A stretch of DNA of 25,000 nt. It comes from Eimeria necatrix. Lineage: Eukaryota; Apicomplexa; Conoidasida; Eucoccidiorida; Eimeriidae. The notes under the pieces are model-generated. The model was not told the origin of the DNA. It made no database searches and was given only the letters and a program-made list of their open reading frames with translations. Shown one piece after another: positions 9,387 through 20,196 of the stretch. The stretch is taken from NCBI RefSeq assembly GCF_000499385.1, contig NW_013652062.1, positions 12,501 to 37,500 of the forward strand, given 5' to 3'. Each line of letters begins with the position of its first letter. Position 1 is the first letter of the stretch. The position numbers were made by a program, and so were the translations under genes.

Positions 9387-9943
9387 TTGCTGCTGCACCC
9401 GCGCATGCATGCTGCTGGAGCGAGCAGCGTCTTGCTGCAGCTGTTGCTGCTGCGCTGCTGCTGCTGCTGCTGCTGCAGGGTCACTCCTGCTGCGGCGCCC
9501 AACCTGCTTGTGCTGCAGTGTACCTGCTGCCGCATTGCTTGTGCTGCTGCTGCTGATTTGGTGCTGCTGCTGTCGAGGAGGCTGCTGCTGCTACTAAAGT
9601 CACTCTTGCTGCTGCTGCGGGTGCGACTGTTAACCTCTTTGCTGGTGTTGCAGCAGAGCTGGCCTAGCCGATTCTTTGCTGCTGCTGCTCCAGCAGTTGC
9701 TGCAGCCAAGCACAGACACGGCTGCTGCTGCTCCTGCTCGAGCTGAGCTTGCTGCTGCTGGTCACCTGCAGTGTACAGACACCCCAACGCACTTGCTGCT
9801 AAACTTGTGGGGGCCTCGAGCCAGCGCCACGCAGGGAGGAAGCGGAGCAGCAGCAGCAGCGGCACCGCAGCAGCAGCAGCAGCAACAGCGTCAACAGCAA
9901 GAGGCAGAACTGGCACGCCGTGCAGCTGCAGCGCCAAGACCCT

Positions 9944-9978
<35 letters not shown>

Positions 9979-9990
9979 GTTAGCACGCCT
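9387..9990 (+). other. CTG-rich stretch with a possible extra 3' exon of COG5
   Basis: From 9387 to 9770 the plus strand is CTG-rich, like the introns of the preceding gene. An acceptor at 9770-9771 (ACCTGCAG) is followed by an open frame reading YRHPNALAAKLVGASSQRH, then Ser and Ala runs, to a stop near 9983. Family COG5 proteins end in a short block around a PVYP-like motif after the helix seen at 9040-9140, so this could be the true terminal exon. I could not find a donor near 9140-9260 that joins it in phase without a weak site. Treat the COG5 3' end as unresolved. Confidence 0.3.
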
Positions 9991-10419
9991 CTAAAGCCAC
10001 ACCGAAATTTAACTTGAATACTTTTAGTTTTTATTTTTGGAAAGATACAACAAAAGTAAATCTTTGTTGTGCATGCATTTGCTGCTGCGGCGGCTGCGAC
10101 CATGAGGACCAATGGTCACAGGCTGCAGCCGACACTGCAGCAGGAGCACTGGCAGCAGCAGCAGCTGCAGCTGCTGCTGCTGCTGCTGCTGCTACAAAGT
10201 TGAAATTAAGTTTATTAGCAATGAGAGGTTCTCTCTCTGTCTGGTTTTCCTCCCGCCACCCCCGGATAAGCAAGGAGATCAAGGTGACCCTGGAAACCCC
10301 AAACCCCAAACCCTAAACCCTAAACCCTAAACCCTTGAACCGCAACAGCTTCAACGCGGATTCATGTGGTTTTGCTAAAAAGAGTCTTTTCTTTCCCGTG
10401 GGGCGGCGGGGCACTCATA
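9991..10419. other. Intergenic region with an A/T-rich patch and telomere-like repeat
   Basis: It holds an A/T-rich patch at about 10005-10065, a CAG/CTG inverted repeat at about 10153-10193 centred on CTGCAG, and AAACCCT units at 10294-10335. A gene end and promoter probably lie here, but no specific motif supports either. Confidence 0.5.
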
Positions 10420-11325
10420 ATGGGCAGCAGCTTATGGTATCCGGCGCCCAGTTTCCCGCAGCAGCAGCAGCAGCTGGTGCTGCTGCTGCTGCTGCTGCGA
10501 TTCTTGCTGCTGCTGCGATTGTTGCTGCTGCTGCTGCCGTTTTTCTGCAGGCGGCCTTCCCTAAGGTGCACTGGCAGCAGCACGGCAGCCATGCTTCCCC
10601 CTGGGATGTCCTTTTTGCCCCTGTGAGCTGCTGCTGTAGTGTCTTCGCTGCACCCGGATGACCTGCTGCTGCTGCTGCTGCTGCTGCGGTTGCGGCCTTT
10701 ACTGCTCTTGCTGCTGCTGCTGTTGCAGCAGCTGCTGCTGCTGCAGCTGCTAGAGCTGCGGGTGCAGCCTTCACTGCCCTTGCTGCTGCTGCTGCAGCTG
10801 CTGCTGTTGCTGCTGCTGCGGTTGCAGCCTTCACTGTTCTTGCTGCTACTTTTGCTGCTCCACTTGCTGCTGCTGCAACTGCTGCTGCAGCTGCTGCTGT
10901 GTCTGTCAACATGCGCCTCAGGTGGGCCCTTTTCATGTAGGTTTGCTTCTGCGGTGCCGCCTGTTGCTGCTCTTCGTGCTGCACATACCCGTGGTGGTCT
11001 CGCTGCTGCTTCTGCTGCTGCTGCTGCTGCTGCTGTTGTTGCTATTGTTGCTGTCGCTGCTGCTGACAGTGGTTGCTGCTGCTGCTCTTGCTGCAGCGGG
11101 TGCTGGCCGTGCGCTTCCTGAGACACGCAGATTGCCTGGATGCTTCTCTCCCACCTTCAGTCCTTTTGCTGCTGCAGCCAGAACAGCAGCAGCAGCAGCA
11201 GCAGCAAGATCAGCAGCAGCAGCAGCAGCAGGGCGGCGGACCGCAACTGCAGTCTTTCAACTCTGCGAAGGATGAGAGCCCAAAGGCCGCAAGTGCAGCA
11301 ACGCAGCTGGAAGCTACAATGAGTA

Positions 11326-11362
<37 letters not shown>

Positions 11363-11476
11363 AGTGCCCCCTTCTGCGCGCTACATTGTTTACCAGGCCC
11401 TCCCACTTGTTTTTCAGCGCTTTCAGCTGCAGGTGGTGCGGCAAGTTATGCCGCTGCTGCTGCTGCCATTGCTGTT

Positions 11477-11507
<31 letters not shown>

Positions 11508-11514
11508 TTGCTGT

Positions 11515-11545
<31 letters not shown>

Positions 11546-11693
11546 ATTGCTGCTGCTGCGGTGGCGTCTGATGCCCTTGCTGCATCATCTCTGCTGCTGA
11601 CGCTACGGCAGTGGGCTAAAGACTGACCCTTCTGCTGCTGCTTCTGGTGCTGCTGCTGCTACTGCTGCTACTGCTGATGCTGCTGCTGCTGCT

Positions 11694-11724
<31 letters not shown>

Positions 11725-12014
11725 TAGATTTCTGCGCTCCCACGGCAGTGGAGCAGCAGGCCTCCCGAAGTTCTCCCGTTGGCCCCTGAGGACTCACTGA
11801 CCGACTTGTTGCTACAAATCGTCAAGGCATGAGCTGCTGCTGCTGCTGCTGCTTTTGCTGCTGTTGCTGTTGCTGTTGCTGCTGCTGCATCACGCCGTAG
11901 TCGAGCTGTGGCTGCTGCTGCTTCTGCGTGCTCAAGTACAGGCCCTGGCTGACAAGAAGGCGCAGGCTTTCAGCTTCTTTGCTGCTGCTACTGCTTTCAG
12001 TTTCTATTTGCTTT

Positions 12015-12046
<32 letters not shown>

Positions 12047-12240
12047 TTGCTGCCACCGCAGGAGCACGAAGAGGTTGAGTTGCTGCCGTCTTTGCAGCAG
12101 CTACTGGAGAGAAGCCACAGCGCAGCAGCAGCAGCAGCAAAGCAGCAGCAGCTGGAGGCCACACGCCTTGAACTGCAGCAGCTGTCTCAAGGCGAAGCCT
12201 CCGAGGCTGGCTCAAGCCGTGAGTCTGCCGCTGCTGCTGC

Positions 12241-12286
<46 letters not shown>

Positions 12287-12460
12287 GCTCTCATTGCCGC
12301 TGCGGCTGTTTCTGCTGCACCGGCGCGTGTTGCTGTTAACCACGCATTCGCTGCTGCTGCTACGCCTTTTTTGCTTCCGCTGCTGCTGCTGCTGTTGGGG
12401 CTTGCATGTTGCTGCTGCTGCTGTGACGGCTGGTGTTCAGCGAGACTCTTACGACGCTAG
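10420..12460 (+). CDS. Unidentified multi-exon gene, 8-exon model (255 residues)
   Basis: Proposed exons: 10420-10476, 10551-10622, 10922-10990, 11097-11322, 11365-11432, 11728-11826, 12062-12218, 12441-12460 (768 nt, all phases consistent). The start ATG gives MGSSLWYPAPSFP. Distinct blocks are AAFPKVHWQQHGSHASPWDV, a hydrophobic VGPFHVGLLLRCRLLLLFVL that may be membrane-embedded, RVLAVRFLRHADCLDAS, PPSARYIVYQALPLVFQRFQ, PPEVLPLAPEDSLTDLLLQ and EHEEVELLPSLQQLLERS. The Gln runs in exon 4 are CAG-encoded; introns are CTG-rich and several end CTGCAG. Intron 6 would start GC rather than GT (AAG followed by GCATGA); without it the protein stops at 11832. The 10922-10990 exon and the last exon are weakest. 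I do not recognise the family. Confidence 0.42.
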
Positions 12461-12470
12461 ACTTCATTGA

Positions 12471-12511
12471 GGTTTAGGGTTTAGGGTTTAGGGTTTAGGG
12501 TTTAGGGTTTA
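12471..12511 (+). repeat. Telomere-like repeat (TTTAGGG) between two genes
   Basis: Five to six perfect TTTAGGG units start ten bases after the proposed stop of the preceding gene and end just before the next Gln-rich reading frames, resembling the block ahead of COX19. Confidence 0.9.
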
Positions 12512-12546
12512 CGGCTGCGGATGAAGGGCGCTGTATGCATGCGCAG

Positions 12547-12967
12547 CAGCAAGCCAGGAAGCCTCTAAAGAAACAGATGAGAGGCAAGACAGAGAAGCAG
12601 CTGCTGCAGCAACGCCAACAGCATCAGCAGCAGCAGCAGCAGCATCCAGTGCAGCACCAACTGCAACACCTGCAGCAGCGCTGGCAGCAGCATCTTCAGC
12701 TGCTAACACTCCACCAGCATCTAGAGAATGCACCCCGGAAACAATTAGCAGCAGCAGCAGCAGCAGCAGCAGGCAGAACAGTCCCGGGCCAGAGGCAGAG
12801 GCAGCAACAGCAGCTGCCGCAGCAGCAACAGCAGCAACAGCAGCAGCAGCAGCGGTACAACAGGAGCTCCAAATTCCTCGCTCTCTCTCTGAATGCAGCC
12901 AGCTATCATGTAATGAGCAACAGCAGCAGCAACAGCAGCGGCAGCAGCACACAATCGATGAGAGCTT

Positions 12968-13003
<36 letters not shown>

Positions 13004-13233
13004 CAAGCAGCAAGAGTGTTTAGAGCAACAGGAGCAGCAGTGCAGGGCCCAGGCTCGATGCCAAGTGTATAGGCTACGCATTCAGCAGCAGCAGCAGCAG
13101 CAACAGCAACAGCGACAGCAGCAACAACAGCAACAGCAGCAGCAACGCCATGAGCAACAAAGACTGCAGCGGCAACAGCAGCGACGTCACCCTCTTGGTA
13201 TCGAGCCAAGGAGTAGAAGCAGCGCTTTGAGTG

Positions 13234-13306
<73 letters not shown>

Positions 13307-13316
13307 CTTTTTGTAG
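12547..13316 (+). CDS. Probable 5' coding part of a Gln/Ala-rich gene (no start codon found)
   Basis: One plus frame is open from 12525 to 13316. It reads QEASKETDERQDREAAAAT, then Ala stretches, SRECTPETISS, QELQIPRSLSECSQLSCNEQ, then long Gln runs and RRHPLGIEPRSRSSALSE before a Ser run and a stop. The varied, charged sequence between runs suggests real coding. There is no ATG early in this frame, so an upstream exon or a splice entry at 12546 is needed. A competing frame with an ATG at 12535 (MHAQQQARKPLKKQ, 144 residues) overlaps it. It probably joins the following Gln-rich frame, but I found no clean in-phase intron between them. Function unknown. Confidence 0.4.
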
Positions 13317-13317
13317 C

Positions 13318-13424
13318 TCGCTTCTGCCCAACGGAGACAAGCCTTGGTTGCTGCAGCAAGACGAGTTGCAGCAGTGGAGGCCAGAAGTGGTGGCAGCAGC
13401 AACAGCAGCACGGATGACAGATTC

Positions 13425-13457
<33 letters not shown>

Positions 13458-14033
13458 ACAGCAGGAACAGCAGCAATATCAAAGGGGGAGGCGGCTGCAC
13501 GGGCAGCAACAAGAGCAGCAGCAGCAGCAACAGCAGCAACAGCGGATCCTCCGGCTTCAACAGAAACCCCGTTTGCTGCTTTTGCAGGGACAAGTTCTAG
13601 AAGAGGAAGAATTGCTGCTGCAGCACGAGCGTCTGCTGCAGCAAGAGCGAGAGCAAGCGCAGCAGGAGGCCCTGCTTCAGCAGCAGCAGCAGCAGCAACA
13701 AGCGTTGCTGCTGCAAGAAGAGCAGCAGCAACTGCTGTACCAGCAAGAAGCGGAGCTGCTGCTGCAGCAACGCCCGAGAGTCGAAGATCTGGAAGGAACT
13801 TACTTTTTGCATCAGCAGCAGCAGATGCTGCAGCAGCAGCAGCAGCAACTGCTGCAGCAGCCGCATGAGGAGGAGCAGCAGCATGAATATGAGGCGAGTG
13901 CACAAAAGGAAGCTTCTTGGCATAGGCACGCAGCAAGGAGGTGTCAGCAGCAGCAGCAGCAGCAGCAGCAGCGGCAGCAGTTCCCACCAGAGTATGGACG
14001 CCGGCGGCAGCAGCAGCTGTTTCTCAGGGCGGA

Positions 14034-14072
<39 letters not shown>

Positions 14073-14678
14073 TAGCCACCGACAAGCTGGGATTTATCAC
14101 AGAGGAGTTGGACTGCAGCGGGAGAAGGAGCAGCAGCAGAGCAGGCAGCAGCAACGTGAGCAGCAGCAGCAGCAGCAGCAGTACCGACGGTACTTCACAG
14201 AACCGCGAGTGCAGCAGCAGCAGCAGCAGCAGCAAGAGCAGCAGCAACACAAAAAGCTGCAGAAGGCGTCGCGCCTCAAAGCCCCAAGCCCCTCTACGTG
14301 GGATCAGCTGAATCCCCTGCAGCAGGAGCAGATGCAGCAGCAGCAAATGCAGCAGCAGCAGATGCAGCAGCTGCTGCAGCAACAGCGACAACGGGAATTG
14401 CAGCTGCGAGCAGAACAAGAAGAAGTAATGAGGCAGCAACAGCAAGAAATGCTGCTGCACGAAGAAGCTGCAGCAGCGCAGCAGCAGTGGCACCAACAAG
14501 GGGAAAGGCTGCTGCTAGAAGCAGCAGCAGCAGCTAAACAAAAGCGGCAGCAGCAGCAGCAGCAGCAGCAAGAAGCACAATTGTTTAGTGACAGTGCTTT
14601 CCTGCGGCGGCATCGAGAGGCCTTCGGACACTTCAAACACGGGGTGGAGCAGCAGCAACAGCAGCAGCAGCAACGGCA

Positions 14679-14711
<33 letters not shown>

Positions 14712-14805
14712 CCAACAGTATATAAGAAAGCCGCAGCGCATCCACAGAAGCGCACACTGCAACAAGTCCAGGCAGCTGCAGCAGCCGCGGCTGCACCCCA
14801 GCTAG
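13318..14805 (+). CDS. Gln-rich coiled-coil protein, main part
   Basis: A long plus-strand frame with Leu, Glu and Arg spaced among Gln in coiled-coil style, for example QVLEEEELLLQHERLLQQER and RELQLRAEQEEVMRQQQQEM. Non-repetitive islands include LLPNGDKPWLLQQDELQQWR at the beginning, PRVEDLEGTYF, HRQAGIYHRGVGLQREKE, YRRYFTEPRV, KASRLKAPSPSTWDQLNPLQ and LFSDSAFLRRHREAFGHFK. A good splice acceptor (ATCTTTTTGTAG) ends at 13316, so coding may enter there; the first in-frame ATG is 13414. A tandem EQMQQQQMQQQQMQQ lies near 14328-14370. Near the 3' end another frame, open to 14990 (LQQVQAAAAAAAAPQLATC and on), also looks protein-like, so the C-terminus is uncertain. Composition resembles the larger Gln-rich gene downstream. 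Function unknown. Confidence 0.6.
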
Positions 14806-14831
14806 CCACCTGTACTGAAAATAGCAGCAGA

Positions 14832-14878
<47 letters not shown>

Positions 14879-14980
14879 GAGCACCCAAGATACGAGGTCG
14901 GCAGCTGTGACGGCAGAACTTCACAGAGCAGCAAGTGCAGCAGCAGCAGCAGCAGCAGTGCAGCTAGCCAAACTAGGCCT

Positions 14981-15095
14981 CGCTAGCTAGCGGCAGCTAG
15001 CTAGCGCCACTGTGCCAGCCCAGCCACTGATAGCAGCTAGCTAGCTGCGAGCGGCAGCAGCAGCTTGCTGCGGCTAGTCCGGGCAGCTAGCTAGC
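14981..15095. repeat. AGCTAGCTAGC clusters
   Basis: Short palindromic groups of GCTAGC at 14981-15005, about 15030-15046 and 15086-15095, spaced by unique sequence. They share the GCTAGC core with the satellite at 2162-2549. Confidence 0.8.
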
Positions 15096-15109
15096 CACGT
15101 TCTGCTGGG

Positions 15110-15129
15110 GAGGCTCCGTGCTGCTGCTT

Positions 15130-15160
<31 letters not shown>

Positions 15161-15785
15161 TGCTTTTGAGGTTACTGAGTGTTTAAGGACGGAAGGCAGC
15201 AAGGCCTCTGGGACCGTGCCGCATTGGGAGCAGCAGCAGCAGCAGCAGCAGTTGCAGCAGCAGCGACAGCAGCAATAACAAAAGCAGTGGCAGCAGGAGG
15301 GAGCTAAGATGAGAGGCTTGTGTGGCCCTTGCTCAGCCTCTGTCGCTTGCGCGGCCAGTCCTTAACTAGCTAGCTAGCTAGCTAGCTAGCTAGCTAGCTA
15401 GCTAGCTGGCCAGCTCGCCAGAGAGCTACCTATTTCACCTATCGCTAGCTAGCTAGGCGCCTCGCTCCTAGCTGGCTAGCTGGCTAGCTGGCTAGCTGGC
15501 TAGCTAGCTAGCCAGCCATAGAAGTGGGCGCAGGGGAAGGCGGGTTGCGTCATCTGTTCATAACTTGAGCGTCACAGTCTATTCTAATGCTAAATTCGGC
15601 TCTGCTGCTGCTGCTGCTGTTGCTGCTGCTGGGGCTGCTGCTCGCGTTTCCACTACTGTTGTTGCTGCTGCTGTTGTGTGTAGCATTTACTCCTGAGTCT
15701 GCGTATCGAAAGTGAGGACGCACAAGATGTTCTTTTAGTCTTTAATTGAAAGATAAATCTAATTAATTAATTAAAATAGGAACAT
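15110..15785. other. Region without an assignable gene; CTG, CAG and A/T-rich patches
   Basis: CTG runs at about 15120-15164 and 15600-15680, CAG runs at about 15229-15295, the TAGC array at 15366-15515 and an A/T-rich patch at 15735-15790 (AATTAATTAATTAAAA). No frame shows convincing non-repetitive protein sequence. The A/T-rich patch may mark a transcript end for a minus-strand gene or a promoter for a plus-strand one. Confidence 0.5.
15366..15515. repeat. (TAGC)n tandem array, two blocks
   Basis: A pure (CTAG)n tract of about 44 bases (15366-15409) and, after about 30 bp, GCTAGCTAGC then repeated GCTGGCTAGC units (15443-15515). The tetramer is self-complementary over its whole length. Confidence 0.9.
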
Positions 15786-16451
15786 AAAAACCAGGAAATA
15801 ATCCTGAGTCCTGAGTGTGGCTGGAGCCGCCGAGCCTGCGGAGGCTGAGGTGTACATACACCCTGTCAGTGCGCCCGGCAAAGGCTTTCTGCGCTGCCTC
15901 GCCCATCAGATAAAGGCATTTCAAGTGTTGTGAGAGCAGCAGCAGCAGCAGAAGCTGCTGCAGGTGCATGTGGATGGGAGCAGCGGCAGCAGCAGCAGTA
16001 GCAGCAGCGGAAGCAGAAGAGAGCAACGCCGACAGCAGCAGCAGCAGCAACAGAAAAGGCCGGGATCTTCCGGATTGCTGCAGTTAAAGCATGTCAGCCA
16101 GAGCCTAACCCATAGCTGTTTTATTTCAGCCAAAGACACTTCCCATTCAGCAGCAGCAGCAGCAAGAACAGCAGCAGCAGGTCACCGACGACGGGGCTCC
16201 AGCGAGCAGCTGCAGCAGCAGCAGCAGCAGCTCGCCTGCTGCAATTAGAAAAACACTGTTTTCATTTTCTAAATATAATTCTGGTTTAGGGCCTGGGGCC
16301 CCGCTCCCCAGACACAGCCAAGTTCAGAAGACACCTCAGGGTCACCTGCAACAGCCCTTGCTGCTGCTCAGGCTGCTGCTGCAGCCTCTGCTGCTGCTGC
16401 TGCTGCTGCTCCTTGTGCTGCTGCTGCGCTGCAGCGTTTAGCATTTATTGA
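15786..16451. other. Probable coding region, strand and exon structure unresolved
   Basis: Plus-strand case: an open frame reads EAEVYIHPVSAPGKGFLRC then a donor at 15930 (GTGAGA); a strong acceptor ends at 16129 (GTTTTATTTCAG), followed by PKTLPIQQQQQQEQQ, AAIRKTLFSFSKYNSGLG and PLPRHSQVQKTPQ to a donor near 16341 and an acceptor at 16434. Minus-strand case: an open frame ending at 15763 reads KCLYLMGEAAQKAFAGRTD, then VYVHLSLRRLGG, and shares VYVHL with the gene at 22413-24826. The plus case has better splice sites; the minus case has the recurring motif in sense. I cannot choose, and I recognise no family. Confidence 0.3.
15850..15862. repeat. Palindromic motif, variant GTGTACATACACC
   Basis: One mismatch from GTGTACGTACACC. 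It reads VYVHL on the minus strand and VYIH on the plus strand, both in open frames. Confidence 0.7.
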
Positions 16452-16531
16452 CCCACGCATGATGTGCCGTTGCAGGGCGAGCTCGTCGCCCGTGGACTGC
16501 GGCCTGCAGTAACAGCAGCGCAGCAACGGAG

Positions 16532-16569
<38 letters not shown>

Positions 16570-16919
16570 CAAAGTAGTGGCACTTTGGCTGGTAGCTCTG
16601 AACGTATTTAGCAGCTAGAGTATAGGGGTGGCCCACTGGCTGCAAGGACTGCAGCGGCTGCGCACCGCCTGCTGCAGCAACGGCAGTGGCAAACAGCAGC
16701 AGCAGCAGCAGCAGCAGCACCAGCAGTAAACAGCTGCTGCAGCAGCACGCAGACTTTAGCTGCAGCGTTTGGCTTCAATGAAATGGCACTGAAGGCGACG
16801 TAGACTTGCTGCTGTGGGTGTAGTTGTTGCTGCCACTGGTGTTTCCGCTGCTGCTGCTGCTGCTGCAGTGTCTTGGGTACTGCTGCTGTCTTTGCTGCTG
16901 CTACAGTGACCTTTGCTGC

Positions 16920-16961
<42 letters not shown>

Positions 16962-16965
16962 AGCC
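16452..16965. other. Upstream region of the large Gln-rich gene; no gene assigned
   Basis: It contains CAG runs at about 16532-16567 and 16693-16722, CTG runs at 16850-16866 and 16918-16961, and unique sequence between. The plus frame of the downstream gene is already open from 16873 but as Val/Ala codons without an ATG. A stretch near 16745-16800 reads LAAAFGFNEMALKAT in one plus frame before a stop. Nothing here is firmly coding. Confidence 0.4.
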
Positions 16966-17065
16966 ATGGACAGTGAAGGAGAATTTTCAGAGGCAGCAGG
17001 GACACCTTACTTCCGCTCCGCCTCCAGTGCAGTTCCTCAGCAAAGCAGCTACGCTGAAGACAAGC

Positions 17066-17096
<31 letters not shown>

Positions 17097-17133
17097 TGTT
17101 CCCACTTTACGGCATTTGCCAGAAGGGACAGCC

Positions 17134-17164
<31 letters not shown>

Positions 17165-17451
17165 ATCCAACAAACCAAGACGCTGCACACGAGAGCAGCC
17201 TCACAAGCTCTGTCGGTGTGCTGCAGCGAATGCAGCCGACCACCTCGCAGACGCGGCTGGCTGCTGCTGCCGCTGCTGCTGCAGCAGCAGCAGCTGCTGC
17301 TGCTGCTGATGCAGAGCTGCAGCACAGCTTCACGCAGCTTTCTGAAGGGGAGGTGCGGCCCCTCGCGCTGGGAGCTGGGCAGCAGCAAACGGAACCGATG
17401 CTGTGGACTGTAGTGACACCCCCCATTTCCGGCAGCAGCAGCTACTTGCCT

Positions 17452-17505
<54 letters not shown>

Positions 17506-18406
17506 GCAGACACGCTGCTGAGGCGCGGTGCAGGCACCCCAGTGCTGCCTTCAGAAGGTTCCCAGAAGCTGCAGGAGCAGCCAGAGCAGCTGCTGCTGCA
17601 GCAGCTGCAGCAGCAGCTGCACTCGCAAGAAGAAACCTTGCTGCACAAGCTGCAGCAGCAGCAACTGCAGCAACATGAGACGCAGCAGCAGCAGCAGCAA
17701 CGACTCATGGAACAACAGCTGCAGTGGAAGCATAAGATAGAGGAACAGCAAGAGAAGCAGCAGCAGCAACAACGACAAATGGAACTGCAGCTTCAGAAGC
17801 AGCAAGAGATAGAAGAGCAGCAGCTGCAGCAGCTGCAGCAGCTCGAGCAGCAATTGATGCTGGAGAAGCAGAAGCGGGAAGGGCAGCAGCAAGAGCAGCA
17901 GCAATGGCAGCAGGCATACGCAACAAAGCTTCAGCAGCAGCAGCAGCTGGTGATGGACTCTCAGCAGCAGCAGAAAACATGGCAGCTGCAGCAGCAAGAG
18001 CAGTTGCTGCACTTAACGCGGCAGCAGGAGGAACAGCTGCGGCTGCAGCAGCAGCAGCACGAGCACCTTCTGCAGCAGAAGCTGCAGGAGCAGCTGCAGC
18101 AACAGCACGGCCAACACGAGCAGCAGCTGCACCATTTGCAGCAGCAGCAGGAACAGATTATGAAGCAGCAACTTCTGCTAGAGCAGCTGCTGCAGGAAGT
18201 GGACCGCACTCAACTTCAGCAGCAGCAAACAGCGCGACAACAGCAGCAGCAGCAGCAACAGCAGCGTGAACTGCAGCAGCAGATAGAGCAGCAGCAGCAG
18301 CAGCTATTGGAATCTTCTCAAGAGCATGAGAATCCGCCGCTGGACAGCTTTAGTGGTGTCTCGGGCGTTGCTGCTGCAGCGCTGCTACAGCAGCAGCAGC
18401 CACAGG

Positions 18407-18441
<35 letters not shown>

Positions 18442-18568
18442 GCGCTGCAGCAACAGCAGCAGCAATTTTCTTTCTTCAGTCCCCGCCGATCCTTTACATT
18501 CCCACTAAGCAACAACACAAACTGGCAGCAGCAAGAGCCCCAAAGGAACTTGTCATTTCCGCTGTCGC

Positions 18569-18599
<31 letters not shown>

Positions 18600-18809
18600 A
18601 CCTCCTGCTGCAGCTTCTCCTCTCCAGAACGAAGTCTGCTGCTGCGAACCTCCTCCTGCTGCTGACACACGAATCGCACCTGCAGGGGAGGCAGCAGCAG
18701 CAGCAGGAACAGCAGCAGCAGCAGCAGCAGCTGGTGCCCACACAGCAATCCAGGAAGCCGAAGCAGGTGCTGCAGCGGAGGCGACAGGCGCAGGAATCTT
18801 AAAGGGACT

Positions 18810-18844
<35 letters not shown>

Positions 18845-20159
18845 TGCCACTGCAGCATACCAGAGAGCAAATAGAGGCAAAACTCTCGCAGCGCGAGCTG
18901 CAGCAGCAGCTGCACCTGACGAAGCTGCCTGAAGCCCATTCGTGCGACTTGCTGCAGCCACAAAACGAGTTACTGCTGACCCCCCGTGCTGCTGCTGCTG
19001 CTCTGCTGCAGCACCGCAGCAACACTTTTGAAACAGGCGTGTTTGCAGCGAAGCGGCGCCTGCTGCAGCAGCAGCAGCAGGCCGGTTTGCTGCAGCAGCT
19101 GCAGCACCAGTGGGCGCAGGAGGCGGGGGCCCATCAGGGAGAGGAGCTGCTGCTGCAGCACAAAGCAGCAGAGCAGCAAATGATCCTGCAGCAAGAGCAA
19201 GCTTCAAGGCAGCTCATGCTGCAGCAAGAAGCAATGGAGCAGCAGCTGCAGCTGCGGCAGGCAGAAGCAGAACAGCGGCACCTGGAAATGCTGCAGCGGT
19301 GCGAATCTTTGCAGCAGCAAGCGCTACAGCAACAGCAGCAGCAGCAACAAATGCTGCAGCAAGAGCATGCACTGCAGCAGCAGCAGGCAGGGTCTTACAT
19401 TGACCAGCAACAGCCACAGCGGACACAGCGCAGCCACAGCGGCCTGCTGCTGCAGCAGCAGCAGGAAGGCATAGTGCAGCTGCCGGCCGATAGCCAAGTG
19501 CAGCAGCAGCAGCAGAATGAACTGCTGCTGGACCAGCAGCAGCAGCAGCAGCAGTTCCTGCTGCAGCGAGCGGACGGGCAGCTGGTGCAGTTTCCTTTGT
19601 GTGATGAGCATGAGCAAATTGCGGCATCACTGCAGCAGCAGCAAGCGCTGCAGCAGCAGCAGCTGCTACAGCACCACCAAATGCAGGCCCTGCAGCAACA
19701 GCAAGAATGGCAGCAGAAGCAAATGCTGCAGCTACAGCAGCAGCAGCAGCAGCGGCGCAGTCCGCTGCTCTCGCCTAGAAAACTTCAGCAGCTTAAACAG
19801 CAGCGGCTGCACCACAGACTGCGACAACGGCTGCAGCAGCGGCAGCAGCAGCAGCAAGAGTCTCTGCTGCAGCAGCAGTGGATGATGCTACAGCAGCACC
19901 AACAGCAACTGCAGCAGCAGGGGCAGCTGCAGCAACAGCTCTTGCAGCAGCACCTCGACCTCTGTAAAAGAGACCAACTAGAAATGCAGCAGCAGCTAGC
20001 TGCAAAAGAGCAGCAATTGCTGCAGCAGCAAATGCTGCTGCTCAGCCTCCAAGAGCAGCAGCACCCGCACAAGGGAACCGCTCAAGCGCTGCAGCAACAA
20101 CAACAGCAGCATGAGCAACAGCAGCAACAAAAGGGGAAGCAGAAGGAGGCGCCGCACGC

Positions 20160-20196
<37 letters not shown>

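Noticed and set aside
12441..12470. Exon reading FSETLTTLDFIE with a donor in the TTTAGGG repeat
   Set aside because: Attractive because of the repeat donor, but the incoming phase from 12218 gives a different frame that stops at 12460, and no downstream acceptor fits.
13187..13987. Minus-strand 266-residue Ala-rich frame opposite the Gln-rich gene
   Set aside because: It is the antisense shadow of CAG-encoded sequence; the plus strand has richer, coiled-coil-like content.
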